Shown here one piece after another: positions 50,083 to 59,249 of a stretch of DNA of 64,000 nt; the stretch's first letter is position 1; each line of letters begins with the position of its first letter. The notes under the pieces are model-generated. The model did not search any database and was not told the DNA's origin. It saw nothing but the letters and a program-made list of their open reading frames with translations. The stretch spans positions 2,184,001 through 2,248,000 of the forward strand of contig NZ_CP012159.1 in the NCBI RefSeq assembly GCF_001189295.1, in the 5' to 3' direction. This stretch comes from Chondromyces crocatus (GTDB lineage: Bacteria; Myxococcota_A; Polyangia; Polyangiales; Polyangiaceae). Both the position numbers and the translations under genes were made by a program.

Positions 50083-52101
50083 GTGTGCGGCATCGTCTCC
50101 ATCGTGCGACCCGCCGGCCTCCGCGATGCCGAGCGCGGCAGCCTCCTGACCGCGATGCGCGACGCCCTCGCCCACCGGGGCCCCGACGACGCCACCGCGG
50201 AGATCGTCGACGGCTGGGCGGCGCTCGCGTTCCGACGCCTCTCGATCATCGACCTCGAAGGGGCGCGGCAACCGCTCCACGGCGAGACCGACGACGTGCT
50301 CTGCGTCTTCAACGGCGAGATCTACAACTTCCAGGACCTGCGCGCCCGGCTCGAAGCGCTGGGCCACCGCTTCACCACCCGCGGTGACGGCGAGGTCATC
50401 ACCCACGGCTACGAGCAGTGGGGGGATGCCATCCTCGATCGGCTGGAGGGCATGTTCTCCTTCGTCCTCGTGGATCGGCGCCGCGCTCGGATCCTCGCGG
50501 CGCGGGACCGTGCAGGCATCAAGCCCCTGTTCTGGACCGAGATCCCGGGCGGTCTCCTGCTCGCCTCCGAGCTCAAGGCGCTCCTGCTCCACCCCGAGGT
50601 CCGTCGCGTCGCGTCAGGACCCGGCCTCGACCTCGGCCTCGTGCGCATGCACGTCCCCTGGCCCCTCACCGCCTTCGATGGCGTCTACCGCCTCCCCCCG
50701 GGCGCTGCCCTCTCCTTCGACCGCGCGAGCGCCGCGCCCCTCGTCCGCCGCTTCGCGCCCATCGCCCCCGCCGCCCCCCAGCGTGCGCCCTCCGTCCCCC
50801 CGCCGGCGCTGGACGCATCTGCCTCCAGTGCGCCCCCGGACCTCCTCGACCGCGCCGAGCACGAAGTCCACCGCGCCGTCGCCCGCCAGATGGTCGCCGA
50901 CGTGCCGGTGGGCGCGTTCCTGAGCGGCGGCATCGACTCCACCCTCCTCGTCACGCTCATGCGCCGCCTCTCCGGCGAGCCGCTGCACACCTTCTCCATC
51001 GGCGTCGACCGGGCCGACGACGACGAGTCGGAGGTCGCCCGCGACACCGCCAGCCGCCTGGGCACCATCCACCACGAGCTTCGCCTCGACACGCTCGCCT
51101 TCGAGGACCTCGCCGAGCTCCCCGCCCTCTACGACGAGCCCTTCGCGGAGACCAGCGCCCTCGGCGTCCGCGCCCTCAGCCGCGCTGCCCGCGAGCACGT
51201 GAAGGTCGTCCTCACGGGCGACGGCGGCGACGAGGTCTTCGGCGGCTACGACACCTACCGCATGGTCGCCGCCAGCGCGCTCGCCCGCCGCGCGTTGCCT
51301 CGATCGCTCGCCGACCGCCTCGGCAAGGCGGCCCTCACTGCCCTCGGCCGAGGTGCACCTGACGAGCACACCCGCCGCGCCTTGCGGCTCGCCGCTTTGG
51401 TCGGCATGGACGCTCCCGCCGCGCACCGCAGCCTCCTCTCCACGCTGGCCTGGTGCGAAGGCGCGCCTGCCCTTGCCGCGACCGAGCGCCTCAGCGAGCT
51501 CGTCGCCGCCCGCGCTGCCGGCCCCCTCGCCGCTGGAGCCCACGCCGCCCCCGGCGCCCGCTCCCCGCTCTCCGCCACCCTCACCGAGGCCCTGCGCGCG
51601 GCCCTCGTCGCCGACCGCCTCGAGCGCCTCCCTGGCGCGATGCTCACCAAGGTCGACATCGCCTCCATGTCCGCATCCATCGAGGTCCGCGTCCCCCTCC
51701 TCGACGACGCCCTCGTGCGCTTCGCCGACGCCCTCCCCGTTTCTGCGCTCGTCAGCCCTGGCCGAGGCAAGCTGCTCACCCGCCGCCTGCTCGAACGCCT
51801 CCTCCCAGGTGGCCCCGCGTGGCACAAGAAGCGGGGCTTCGCCCTCCCCATCGACGCCTGGATCCGCAGCGCCCACGCCCCCCTCGAGGCCCTGTTCCAC
51901 GCCCACCGCCGCGTCCTGCGCGACCTCACCCGCGTCGACGCCACGGCGGCCCTCGACGACCTGCTCCGGGGCAGCCCCCGCTACTCCGCGCCCACGGCGG
52001 GGATGCGGCTGCTCTGGCTCGCCACGGTCGCCTTGTGGTCCGACCGCCACCGCGTCACCCAGCGGAGCGACAGCGCCGACCTCGACGCCCTCGTCGTCTG
52101 A
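50083..52101 (+). CDS. asnB: Asparagine synthetase (glutamine-hydrolysing)
   Basis: The 672-residue enzyme has an N-terminal glutaminase domain starting with the nucleophile Cys2 (MCGIVSIVR), with RLSIIDL and NGEIYN. The synthetase domain has the PP-loop FLSGGIDST near residue 280 and GDGGDEVFGGYDTYR near 375. The GTG start is certain because the catalytic cysteine must follow it. It makes asparagine or amidates a related carboxylate; AsnB-like enzymes in polysaccharide or natural-product loci may modify other substrates. A 30-residue Pro/Ala insertion (about 225-255) separates the domains. Confidence 0.92.
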   Translation: MCGIVSIVRPAGLRDAERGSLLTAMRDALAHRGPDDATAEIVDGWAALAFRRLSIIDLEGARQPLHGETDDVLCVFNGEIYNFQDLRARLEALGHRFTTRGDGEVITHGYEQWGDAILDRLEGMFSFVLVDRRRARILAARDRAGIKPLFWTEIPGGLLLASELKALLLHPEVRRVASGPGLDLGLVRMHVPWPLTAFDGVYRLPPGAALSFDRASAAPLVRRFAPIAPAAPQRAPSVPPPALDASASSAPPDLLDRAEHEVHRAVARQMVADVPVGAFLSGGIDSTLLVTLMRRLSGEPLHTFSIGVDRADDDESEVARDTASRLGTIHHELRLDTLAFEDLAELPALYDEPFAETSALGVRALSRAAREHVKVVLTGDGGDEVFGGYDTYRMVAASALARRALPRSLADRLGKAALTALGRGAPDEHTRRALRLAALVGMDAPAAHRSLLSTLAWCEGAPALAATERLSELVAARAAGPLAAGAHAAPGARSPLSATLTEALRAALVADRLERLPGAMLTKVDIASMSASIEVRVPLLDDALVRFADALPVSALVSPGRGKLLTRRLLERLLPGGPAWHKKRGFALPIDAWIRSAHAPLEALFHAHRRVLRDLTRVDATAALDDLLRGSPRYSAPTAGMRLLWLATVALWSDRHRVTQRSDSADLDALVV

Positions 52102-52140
52102 GCGAGGCGTCGGCGCTGCACGCTTCCCCTGGGCGCCCGG

Positions 52141-53496
52141 TCACGCCATCGTCTTCGGCTTCCGCCCTTCCACGCGCATCGGCAAAGGGCCCGGGATCAA
52201 CGTCACCCGGGGGATGCCCTTGATCGTCCCCGCCCGCACCGAACGCAGCCGGAAGCGCCTCGCCACGGTCGCCACCGCGATCGTCGCCTCGATCACGCTG
52301 AACGCCTCGCCGATGCACTTCCTCTTCCCGGAAGAGAAGGGAAGCATCGCCTCGCGGGGGAGCGACCTGGCCCGCTCGGGCAGCCAGCGGTCCGGATCGA
52401 ACCGCTCCGGCTCGTCGAACAGATCCGGATCATGGTGCATCGCGTATGCGCTGAACAGGATGCCGGCGCCTGCAGGGATCGCGCACGAGCCGAGCTTCAC
52501 CGCGGCCGTGGTGCGGCGAGAGACCATCCAGATCGGAGGATAAAGGCGCAGCGTCTCCTGGACGATCCGGTGCGTGACGGCGAGTTTGGGGATGTCGGCG
52601 AAGCTCGGCACGCGCCCGCCGAGCACCTCGTCCACCTCGGCGTGGAGCTGTCGTTCCACCTCGGGATGCCGCCCGAGCAAGTAGAAGGCCCAGGCCATCG
52701 CTGCCCCGTTCGACTCGACCCCGGCCAGGAACAACGTGAGGACCTGGTCGCGGATCTCGGCGTTCGTCATCCCCGTCGTCCCGTCCGTGTCGCGCGCGGC
52801 GAGCAGCGCCGACAGCAGATCACCGCGATCGACCCCGGACTTCCGGTACTCCTCGGCCATCTGGTCGACGACGGCGCCCATGCGCTGCTGTGCCAGCGCG
52901 AACTCCCGGTTGTGGCGGGTGGGGATCTTCTGCAGCAGCTCGAAGGGAGCGATCATGCGCCAGTAAATGCCGTCCAGGAGCACCTGGATCGAGTCCTTGA
53001 GCGTCTCCTGCGACGCGCTGACGGCGCTGGTGGAGACCAGGGTCTGGGTCGCGATCGAGAGCGCGAGCTTTCCCATGGCCTTGTGCACATCCACGATGTC
53101 ACCTGGCTGCCAGGCGTCGACCATCTCGCGGGTCACCTCGCTCATGGTGGCGGCGTAGTTCTCCAGCCGCTCCCGGCTGAAGGCTGGCTGGAGCAGGCGC
53201 CGCTGCCGGAGGTGATCGCTGGCCGGGCAGGTGGACAGGCCATTGCCCACGATCTGCTTCGCTTTGTCGAAGAGCGCACCCCCCTTGTCGAAGGTGAAGA
53301 TGTCCGTCAGGACCTGACGGACGAGATCGGGGTGCCGCACGAGGTAAGCCCACTCGGCCCCCACCCGGATCTTGACCACGTCCCCCTGTCCCCGCAGCGA
53401 GGCCACGAAGTCGAGGGGGCGACGCAGCATCTGTAACGCATGACCGAGGAAGGGTAGTCCGCCCGGCGCAATACCAATCTCCGAAGTCGCATCCAT
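52141..53496 (-). CDS. Cytochrome P450 (downstream copy of a tandem pair)
   Basis: The 451-residue soluble P450 has the heme-binding FSSGKRKCIGEAF (Cys about 393), the K-helix ETLRLYPP, and PERFDPDRW. The I-helix reads LFLAGVESNGAAMAW: the usual Glu/Asp-Thr pair is Glu-Ser followed by Asn, an atypical oxygen-activation site. It shares long identical stretches and its leader with the copy at 53593-54933, so the pair arose by duplication. The family looks like bacterial terpene or fatty-acid hydroxylases (pentalenene oxygenase-like); the substrate is unknown. It lies 96 bases after the stop of the other P450 and is probably co-transcribed. Confidence 0.93.
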   Translation of the reverse strand: MDATSEIGIAPGGLPFLGHALQMLRRPLDFVASLRGQGDVVKIRVGAEWAYLVRHPDLVRQVLTDIFTFDKGGALFDKAKQIVGNGLSTCPASDHLRQRRLLQPAFSRERLENYAATMSEVTREMVDAWQPGDIVDVHKAMGKLALSIATQTLVSTSAVSASQETLKDSIQVLLDGIYWRMIAPFELLQKIPTRHNREFALAQQRMGAVVDQMAEEYRKSGVDRGDLLSALLAARDTDGTTGMTNAEIRDQVLTLFLAGVESNGAAMAWAFYLLGRHPEVERQLHAEVDEVLGGRVPSFADIPKLAVTHRIVQETLRLYPPIWMVSRRTTAAVKLGSCAIPAGAGILFSAYAMHHDPDLFDEPERFDPDRWLPERARSLPREAMLPFSSGKRKCIGEAFSVIEATIAVATVARRFRLRSVRAGTIKGIPRVTLIPGPLPMRVEGRKPKTMA

Positions 53497-53592
53497 GGCT
53501 GTTCTCCTTGTGTGCCTGGTAATCGCTTCGTCATCGACCCGTTCGTCATTTCAATGTCTTGATTTCCTCCTCCAGCCATCATGGCGTCTCTC

Positions 53593-54933
53593 TCAGGACC
53601 GACGCTCGACACGCATGGGCACCGCGCCCGGCGCCAAGGTGATTCTCGCGATGCTGCTGATTCTCTTTCCGGGGACGGGCCGCAGCCGCCACCGCCGGGC
53701 GACGGTCGCCAGCGCGATGGTCGCCTCGGTCATCCCGAAGGTGTCGCCGAGGCACTTCCGCTTGCCTGCGGAGAACGGGATCATGGCCCCGCGCGGGACG
53801 GCCTTGGCGCGCTCGGGCAGCCAGCGATCGGGATCGAACCGCTCGGGGTGCTCGAAGTAGGTCGCGTCGCGGTGCATGGCATACGAGCTGAACAGGATCG
53901 CCGTGCCGGGCTGGAGCAGGTGATTGCCGAGCTTCACCTCGGCGGTGGTCCTTCGCGTCAAGAGCCACAGCGGCGGGTAGAGGCGCAGGGCCTCGGTGAT
54001 CACCCGGTGCGCGTGGGTGAGCTTCGGGACGTCCTCGAAGCCAGGGGGCTTGTCGCCGAGGAGCGTGTCCACCTCGGCGTGGAGCCGCGCCTCGACCTCG
54101 GGGTGGTGCCCCATCAGGTGGAACGACCAGGTCATCGCCGCCGCGGTGGTCTCGATGCCGGCCAGGAACAGCGCCAGGATCTGATCGCGGATCTCGCGGT
54201 TGGTCAGCCCGGTCGTGCCGTCTTCGTCGCGCGCCGCGAGCAGCGCCGACAGGAGGTCTCCCCGGTCGATGCCGGCCGTCCTGTAGTCCTCGGTGATCTG
54301 GTGGATGACCGAGTACATGCGGGCCATCGCCTGATCGAACTCCCGGTTCTTGCGGGTGGGGACCCGCAGCACGACCTCGAAGGGAGTGATCACCCGGCGG
54401 TAGATGCCGGACAGGATCGTCTGGATCGAGGCCTGGATCTCCTCGGGGGACTCCGCGACGGAGTCCATCGAGAACAGCGTCCGGGTGGCCACCGTGAGCG
54501 CGAGAGAGCCCATCTCCCGGTCCACCTCCACCACCTGCCCGTCATGCCACGACTCCACCCGGGTGCGGGCGGCGTCACGCATGCAGACGGCGTAGTTGAT
54601 CAGCCGCTCACGGCTGAAGGCTGGCTGGAGCAGCCGGCGCTGCCGCAGATGATCGCCGGCCGGGCAGGTCGCCAAGCCATTGCCGAGAATGTTCCTCGCT
54701 TTATCGAAGACGATCCCCCCTTTGTCGAACGTGTATGCGTCGGCGAGCACCTGCTTGACCAGGTCCGGGTGCCTCACCAGGTAGGCCCATTCGGGCCCGA
54801 GCCGTATCTTGACCACGTCACCCGTCCCGCGCAGGGAGGTCAAAAAGTCGAGGGGGTGACGCAGCATTTGCAGCGCATGACCGAGCAAGGGGAGCCCGCC
54901 CGGTGCGACGCCGATCTCCGACGATGTGTCCAT
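53593..54933 (-). CDS. Cytochrome P450 (upstream copy of a tandem pair)
   Basis: The 446-residue P450 has heme loop FSAGKRKCLGDTF (Cys about 393), K-helix EALRLYPP, and a canonical I-helix LFLAGIETTAAAMTW with Glu-Thr intact. The N-terminus MDTSSEIGVAPGGLPLLGHA parallels MDATSEIGIAPGGLPFLGHA of its neighbour. The ATG at 54933 is chosen by this match and by AAGGAGA upstream. It is divergent from the AtuA-type gene, with an inverted repeat in the 158-bp gap. A shared role in oxidising a terpenoid or branched lipid is inferred from that neighbour. Confidence 0.93.
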   Translation of the reverse strand: MDTSSEIGVAPGGLPLLGHALQMLRHPLDFLTSLRGTGDVVKIRLGPEWAYLVRHPDLVKQVLADAYTFDKGGIVFDKARNILGNGLATCPAGDHLRQRRLLQPAFSRERLINYAVCMRDAARTRVESWHDGQVVEVDREMGSLALTVATRTLFSMDSVAESPEEIQASIQTILSGIYRRVITPFEVVLRVPTRKNREFDQAMARMYSVIHQITEDYRTAGIDRGDLLSALLAARDEDGTTGLTNREIRDQILALFLAGIETTAAAMTWSFHLMGHHPEVEARLHAEVDTLLGDKPPGFEDVPKLTHAHRVITEALRLYPPLWLLTRRTTAEVKLGNHLLQPGTAILFSSYAMHRDATYFEHPERFDPDRWLPERAKAVPRGAMIPFSAGKRKCLGDTFGMTEATIALATVARRWRLRPVPGKRISSIARITLAPGAVPMRVERRS

Positions 54934-55029
54934 GGCTCGTTCTCCTTGGTGCCTGGAACTCGCTCTGTCATCGATGAAAGCACGGAGCCCGAAGCTGGCA
55001 CAGACGGAAGACGCCGCGGGCGGTCGGGT

Positions 55030-55063
55030 GGTGCGCAGCATGTCGTACTCGCGGTTGCGCACC
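55030..55063. promoter_or_regulatory. Inverted repeat between the P450 pair and the AtuA-type gene
   Basis: GGTGCGCA (55030-55037) and TGCGCACC (55056-55063) are perfect inverted repeats separated by 18 bases. They sit 29 bases before the AtuA-type ATG and about 97 bases upstream of the P450 start, a good place for an operator serving both directions. Confidence 0.45.
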
Positions 55064-55091
55064 CTCGCTCGAGAACGCGTACCATGAGGAC

Positions 55092-56861
55092 ATGTCCGCC
55101 CGAGAGCCCCTCATCATCGCCAACGCCAGCGGCTTCTACGGAGACCGGTTCTCCGCGCTCGAAGAGGCCCTGCGTGGTGGTCCAGTCCACGTCATCACGG
55201 GCGACTACCTCGCCGAGCTCACCATGGCCCTGCTCCTGCGCGCCCGGATGAAGGACCCGCGCCTCGGCTACGCCGCCACCTTCGTCTCCCAGCTCGAGCG
55301 CATCCTGGGCGAGTGCCTCGACCGCGGCGTGAAGGTGGTCACCAACGCCGGCGGGCTCAACCCACGCGGCCTCGCCACGGCCATCGAGGCGCTCGCCAGT
55401 CGCCTGGGCAGGAGCCCTCGCGTCGCGGTCGTCGAGGGCGACGATCTCGCGGGCCGCCTCGACGACCTCCGCCGTGAAGGCCAGACCTTCTCCCACCTGG
55501 ACCGAGGTATCCCTCTCGCCGAAGCGGGCGGCATGCCGGTCACTGCGAACGCCTACCTCGGCGGCTGGGGCATCCGCGACGCCTTGCTCGCCGGCGCCGA
55601 CATCGTCGTCACGGGCCGCGTCGCCGACGCTGCCCTCGTCCTCGGCCCCGCCGCTGCCCATTTCGGCTGGGCCCGCGACGATTGGGACAAGCTGGCCGGC
55701 GCCATTGCCGCAGGGCACATCCTCGAATGCGGCGCCCAGGCGACCGGGGGGAACTATGCCTTCTTCGAGGATGTCCCCGGCCTCGAGCACGTCGGCTTCC
55801 CCCTCGCCGAGATCCGCGAGGACGGCACGGCCATCATCACCAAGCATCCGGGCACCGGCGGCCTCGTCTCCACGGGCACCGTCACCGCGCAGCTCCTCTA
55901 CGAAATCGACGCCCCCCGCTACCTCACCCCGGACGTCACCGCCCATTTCGACGCCCTCGAACTGCTCCAGGACGCCCCCGATCGCGTCCTCGTCCGCGGC
56001 GCCCGCGGCGAGCCCCCGCCGCCCACGCTCAAGGTCGGCGCCCTCGTCGCCCGCGGCTACCGCCACACCGTGGGCTTCTACCTCGCCGGCCTCGACCTCG
56101 ACGCCAAGGCCGCCTTGCTCGAACGCGCCCTCCTCGCCGCGACGGGCGGCCGCGAGGCCTTCACCCGCTTCGAAGCGCGCATCGTCCGCCGTCCCCCGCC
56201 CGAGCCCCAGAGCGGCGAAGAAGCCCTGGCCGAGCTGCGCGTCACCGTCGCCTCCCCGGATCCCGAGCGCGTCGGCCGTCGCTTCGCCGCCCGCGCCGTC
56301 GAACTCGCGCTCTCCACCGTCCCGGGCCTCACCCTCACCGCGCCCCCGGGCGACGCCATCCCCGACGTCGCGTTCTGGCCTTGCCTCGTCGACCGCGAGC
56401 ACATCCAGGAGCGCGTCGTGTTCGGCAACGAGATCCTGACCGTCCCCCCACCGCCCACGCTCCTCGTGCCCTCGGCCCCGACCGCGGCAGAACCCCCGAG
56501 CACCGCTCCGCCGCACGACGGCCCCACCGAGCGCATCGCCCTCGGCCGCCTCTTCGGCGCGCGCTCCGGCGACAAGGCGGGCAACGCCAACCTCGGCGTC
56601 TGGGCCCGCTCACCGGCAGCGCACGAGTTCCTGCGCACCTTCCTGACCGTCGAGCGCCTCGAGGCCCTCTTGCCCGAGACCGAGAGCTACGCCGTCGAGC
56701 GCTACGAGCTTCCCAACCTGCTCGCGCTCAACTTCGTCATCCGCGGCATCCTCGGCGATGGCGTCGGCGCCTCCTCGCGCCTCGATCCGCAGGCCAAGAC
56801 CCTCTCCGAGGTCCTCCGCGCCTGCCTCATCGACGTGCCGGCGTCCCTCGTCAAACACTGA
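55092..56861 (+). CDS. AtuA-type protein (DUF1446, acyclic terpene utilisation) with fused C-terminal domain
   Basis: This 589-residue cytoplasmic protein begins with the AtuA motif IIANASGFYGDRFSALEE and has VVTNAGGLNPRGLA, TGRVADAALVLGP and GGNYAFFEDVPGL. The C-terminal ~100 residues (from about 485: LGRLFGARSGDKAGNANLGVW) are the small AtuA-C domain that is a separate protein in some bacteria. AtuA is required for growth on citronellol and geraniol in Pseudomonas; its exact reaction is not settled. Divergence from two P450s suggests a terpenoid or branched acyl-CoA pathway here. Confidence 0.88.
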   Translation: MSAREPLIIANASGFYGDRFSALEEALRGGPVHVITGDYLAELTMALLLRARMKDPRLGYAATFVSQLERILGECLDRGVKVVTNAGGLNPRGLATAIEALASRLGRSPRVAVVEGDDLAGRLDDLRREGQTFSHLDRGIPLAEAGGMPVTANAYLGGWGIRDALLAGADIVVTGRVADAALVLGPAAAHFGWARDDWDKLAGAIAAGHILECGAQATGGNYAFFEDVPGLEHVGFPLAEIREDGTAIITKHPGTGGLVSTGTVTAQLLYEIDAPRYLTPDVTAHFDALELLQDAPDRVLVRGARGEPPPPTLKVGALVARGYRHTVGFYLAGLDLDAKAALLERALLAATGGREAFTRFEARIVRRPPPEPQSGEEALAELRVTVASPDPERVGRRFAARAVELALSTVPGLTLTAPPGDAIPDVAFWPCLVDREHIQERVVFGNEILTVPPPPTLLVPSAPTAAEPPSTAPPHDGPTERIALGRLFGARSGDKAGNANLGVWARSPAAHEFLRTFLTVERLEALLPETESYAVERYELPNLLALNFVIRGILGDGVGASSRLDPQAKTLSEVLRACLIDVPASLVKH

Positions 56862-57110
56862 CGCTCCGCGCACCCCGCACCCCGCACCTCGCTCCACACG
56901 CCACGCTCCGCGCGCCACGCGCCACGCGCCGCCCCTCCCATCCGTCCACGCGCGCGCTCGCGTTCGCCCTCGTTCCCAGCTTCCTCGTCGCCCCCAGCTT
57001 CCTCCTCGTCGCGCTCCCTCCCCACGATCCCCCGCCTCTCCCGGATCTCGCCAGCCTGGAAGCCACGGCCCTGTCCGCCCTCGACATGCCCCCATCGTTC
57101 CCAGCGGTCC
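56862..57110. other. Pyrimidine-rich intergenic stretch upstream of the DNRLRE gene
   Basis: The plus strand holds short repeats of CGCGCCA and of CCCAGCTTCCTC and is very poor in purines. No gene is supported. It leads into the sigma-54-like promoter at 57111. Confidence 0.5.
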
Positions 57111-57125
57111 TGGTCTGTGGGTTGC
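57111..57125 (+). promoter_or_regulatory. Sigma-54-like promoter (-24/-12) of the first DNRLRE gene
   Basis: TGGTCTGTGGGTTGC has GG at -24 and GC at -12 with the required spacing (TGG-N8-TTGC). TTGC ends 64 bases before the ATG at 57189. The same element occurs at the same distance before the paralogous gene at 58360. Confidence 0.6.
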
Positions 57126-57188
57126 GAAGCGGCTCTCCCGGCGAGGAGGTGCCCCCGACCCTGCCTCGTCGACAAGGAGACTGCACCG

Positions 57189-58172
57189 ATGTTTCAGCGG
57201 AACTCACGCCTTCTCGCGCTCTCCGTGCTCCCCGTTGCGCTCGCCATGAGTGCCTGCGCCATGGATGTCGACGAGACCGAGGCTGTCGAAGAGAACGAGG
57301 ACGCGATCGACCGGCGGAACGAGCCGCCCGGCATGACGCCTCCCCGCGGCACGCAGACGGACCGGGAGAGAGAGCCCACGCCGCACCACGGGAGTCGCTG
57401 TCGCATCTACCGCCGCGGAGAGCATGGTCACGTGAAGGACGCGACCATCCACCGCGAAGCGCCGGACTACAACGAAGGCGAGCTCGAGACCATCAGCGCA
57501 GGCCAGGGCGAGCGGCGCAAGCTCGCGCTGATCGGCTTCGACCTCTCCGACCTCGACGACGACGTGGAGATCGAGCGCGCCGACCTCGGCATCTGGCAGA
57601 CGTGGACCGACAGCGAGACGCCGGTCACCGTGCACGCCATCCGCGACGCCTGGCGCGAGCACGAGGTCACCTGGCACAACTTCGGCGACGGCCACGAACA
57701 TGAGCCCCTCGGCAGCTTCATGACCCATCATGGCGAAGGCCACCACGAGGTCGACGTCACGAAGCATCTCGAGACGTGGCGGCACCATCGACCCCGCCAT
57801 GGCCACGAGCACCACGGCTTCGTCATCGACGTCCCCGGCAAGCGCCACGCCTTCCGGAGCAGCGAGAGCGAGCGCATCGAGCATCGACCCTTCCTGCGCG
57901 TCTGCCTCGCGGGCATCACCATCGTGCCGCCTCGCGGGCTCAGGACGAACCCCCGCGAGCCCAGCACGACGCCGCCCCGCGAGGAGCCCGGCCGGCTTCA
58001 CGGGCAGCCCGTCCGACTCCCCGAGATGACCCGCGAGCACCTCCGCCGGCATCTCATCCACATCGGGCCGCCGCACACCCGCACCCCGCACCACGAGCCG
58101 CACCGCCGGCATCTCCGTGGGCCCCTCATCCCGGTGACGCCTCCTCACGGGACGCCCATGCCGCCTCACTGA
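57189..58172 (+). CDS. DNRLRE-domain lipoprotein, first paralogue
   Basis: This 327-residue protein has a lipoprotein signal (Cys near 22, AMSACAMD). A DNRLRE-type beta domain follows (about 75-235: RRGEHGHVKDATIHREAPDY, KLALIGFDLSDL, ADLGIWQTWTDSETPVTVHA, DVTKHLETW, GFVIDVPGKRHAFRSSES). The last ~85 residues are rich in Pro, His and Arg. Such domains occur in surface proteins and carbohydrate-binding modules. AAGGAG precedes the ATG. The many histidines could bind metal. It is paralogous to the next gene and has the same promoter type. Confidence 0.85.
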   Translation: MFQRNSRLLALSVLPVALAMSACAMDVDETEAVEENEDAIDRRNEPPGMTPPRGTQTDREREPTPHHGSRCRIYRRGEHGHVKDATIHREAPDYNEGELETISAGQGERRKLALIGFDLSDLDDDVEIERADLGIWQTWTDSETPVTVHAIRDAWREHEVTWHNFGDGHEHEPLGSFMTHHGEGHHEVDVTKHLETWRHHRPRHGHEHHGFVIDVPGKRHAFRSSESERIEHRPFLRVCLAGITIVPPRGLRTNPREPSTTPPREEPGRLHGQPVRLPEMTREHLRRHLIHIGPPHTRTPHHEPHRRHLRGPLIPVTPPHGTPMPPH

Positions 58173-58281
58173 ACCACGCGCTGCACGCGCTGCACGCGCC
58201 GCATCCGCTGCGATCTCGGGGGCCGAGCGGCTTCATGGTCGTGTTCGCCCCCGACGTGCCCCCATCGTGCCCAATCCGTAC

Positions 58282-58296
58282 TGGTCTGTCGGTTGC
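58282..58296 (+). promoter_or_regulatory. Sigma-54-like promoter (-24/-12) of the second DNRLRE gene
   Basis: TGGTCTGTCGGTTGC differs from the element at 57111 by one base. TTGC ends 64 bases before the ATG at 58360, as in the paralogue. A preceding block (TGCCCCCATCGT) is also shared by the two regions. Confidence 0.6.
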
Positions 58297-58359
58297 CATA
58301 GGCACTCGCTGAAGAGGAGGCTTTTCCAGCCTCTGCCCCTCATCCAGGAGATTGCAGCG

Positions 58360-59121
58360 ATGATGCAGCGGAACTCATCCATCCTCGTGCTCGCCATGAT
58401 CCCCGTCGCCCTCTCCGTGGGCGCGTGCACCATGGAAGCCGACGACTCCGACCTTCTCGGCGCGAGCGACGACCCCGTCGACAGGGGTGGCGATCTCCCT
58501 GGTCCCGCATTCGACAGGGGCGTGCTGCAGGTGCCTCCCCTCGACGTGACGCTGGGAAACCACGGCCTGGCCACCAACCCGCTCCGGTGCGACACCTACC
58601 GGCGCGGAGAGCATGGCCACGCCCAGGATGCCACCGTCTATCTCAGCGCACCCAGTTACAACGACGGCGCCTCCGACAACATCAGCGCGGGCGAGATCGA
58701 GCAACGCAAGCTCGCCCTCGTCGGCTTCGACCTCTCCGACCTACCGCGCGGCGTCGAGATCTCGAAGGCCGAACTCGGCCTCTCGCAAGCGTGGACCGAT
58801 CGCGAAAGCACCATCAGGATCCACCCCATCCTCGCCGCGTGGGACGAGAACGACGTGACCTGGAACAGCTTCGAAGAAGCCTACGAACCCGAGGAAATCG
58901 CCTCGTTCCAGACCGTGCTCGGCGAAGGTCACCACGTGGTCGACGTCACCGATACCGTCGCCGAATGGCGGCGCGATCGGAATCGCAATGATCACGGCTT
59001 CGTCATCGATACCGCGGGCAAGCGCCACGCCTTCTGGAGCAGCGAGCACAGCGCGCTCGAACACCGCCCCTACCTGCGCGTCTGCTACCGCGTCCATGGC
59101 ACGCTGCCCCCGCCCCACTGA
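58360..59121 (+). CDS. DNRLRE-domain lipoprotein, second paralogue
   Basis: This 253-residue protein has a lipoprotein signal (Cys near 23, SVGACTME) and a DNRLRE domain (about 80-245: RRGEHGHAQDATVYLSAPSY, KLALVGFDLSDL, AELGLSQAWTDRESTIRIHP, GFVIDTAGKRHAFWSSE). It is clearly homologous to the protein at 57189-58172 but lacks the His/Pro-rich tail. The two genes and their upstream regions arose by tandem duplication. The role is probably in the surface or matrix layer. Confidence 0.85.
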   Translation: MMQRNSSILVLAMIPVALSVGACTMEADDSDLLGASDDPVDRGGDLPGPAFDRGVLQVPPLDVTLGNHGLATNPLRCDTYRRGEHGHAQDATVYLSAPSYNDGASDNISAGEIEQRKLALVGFDLSDLPRGVEISKAELGLSQAWTDRESTIRIHPILAAWDENDVTWNSFEEAYEPEEIASFQTVLGEGHHVVDVTDTVAEWRRDRNRNDHGFVIDTAGKRHAFWSSEHSALEHRPYLRVCYRVHGTLPPPH

Positions 59122-59249
59122 CCTCGAACGGCGGAGGGCTTGCGGGCGTCGCCGCGCGCCCTCCGAAGGGGCTCAGCCATTGCCTCGGTGACCACGAAAC
59201 TTGCCACAATCGTGCCTTCCGCAGCGGGCCAGGTTAGGCTCGGTGCGTC

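Noticed and set aside
54840-56516. A 558-codon minus-strand frame over the AtuA-type gene
   Set aside because: Antisense shadow; the plus-strand frame has clear AtuA motifs throughout.
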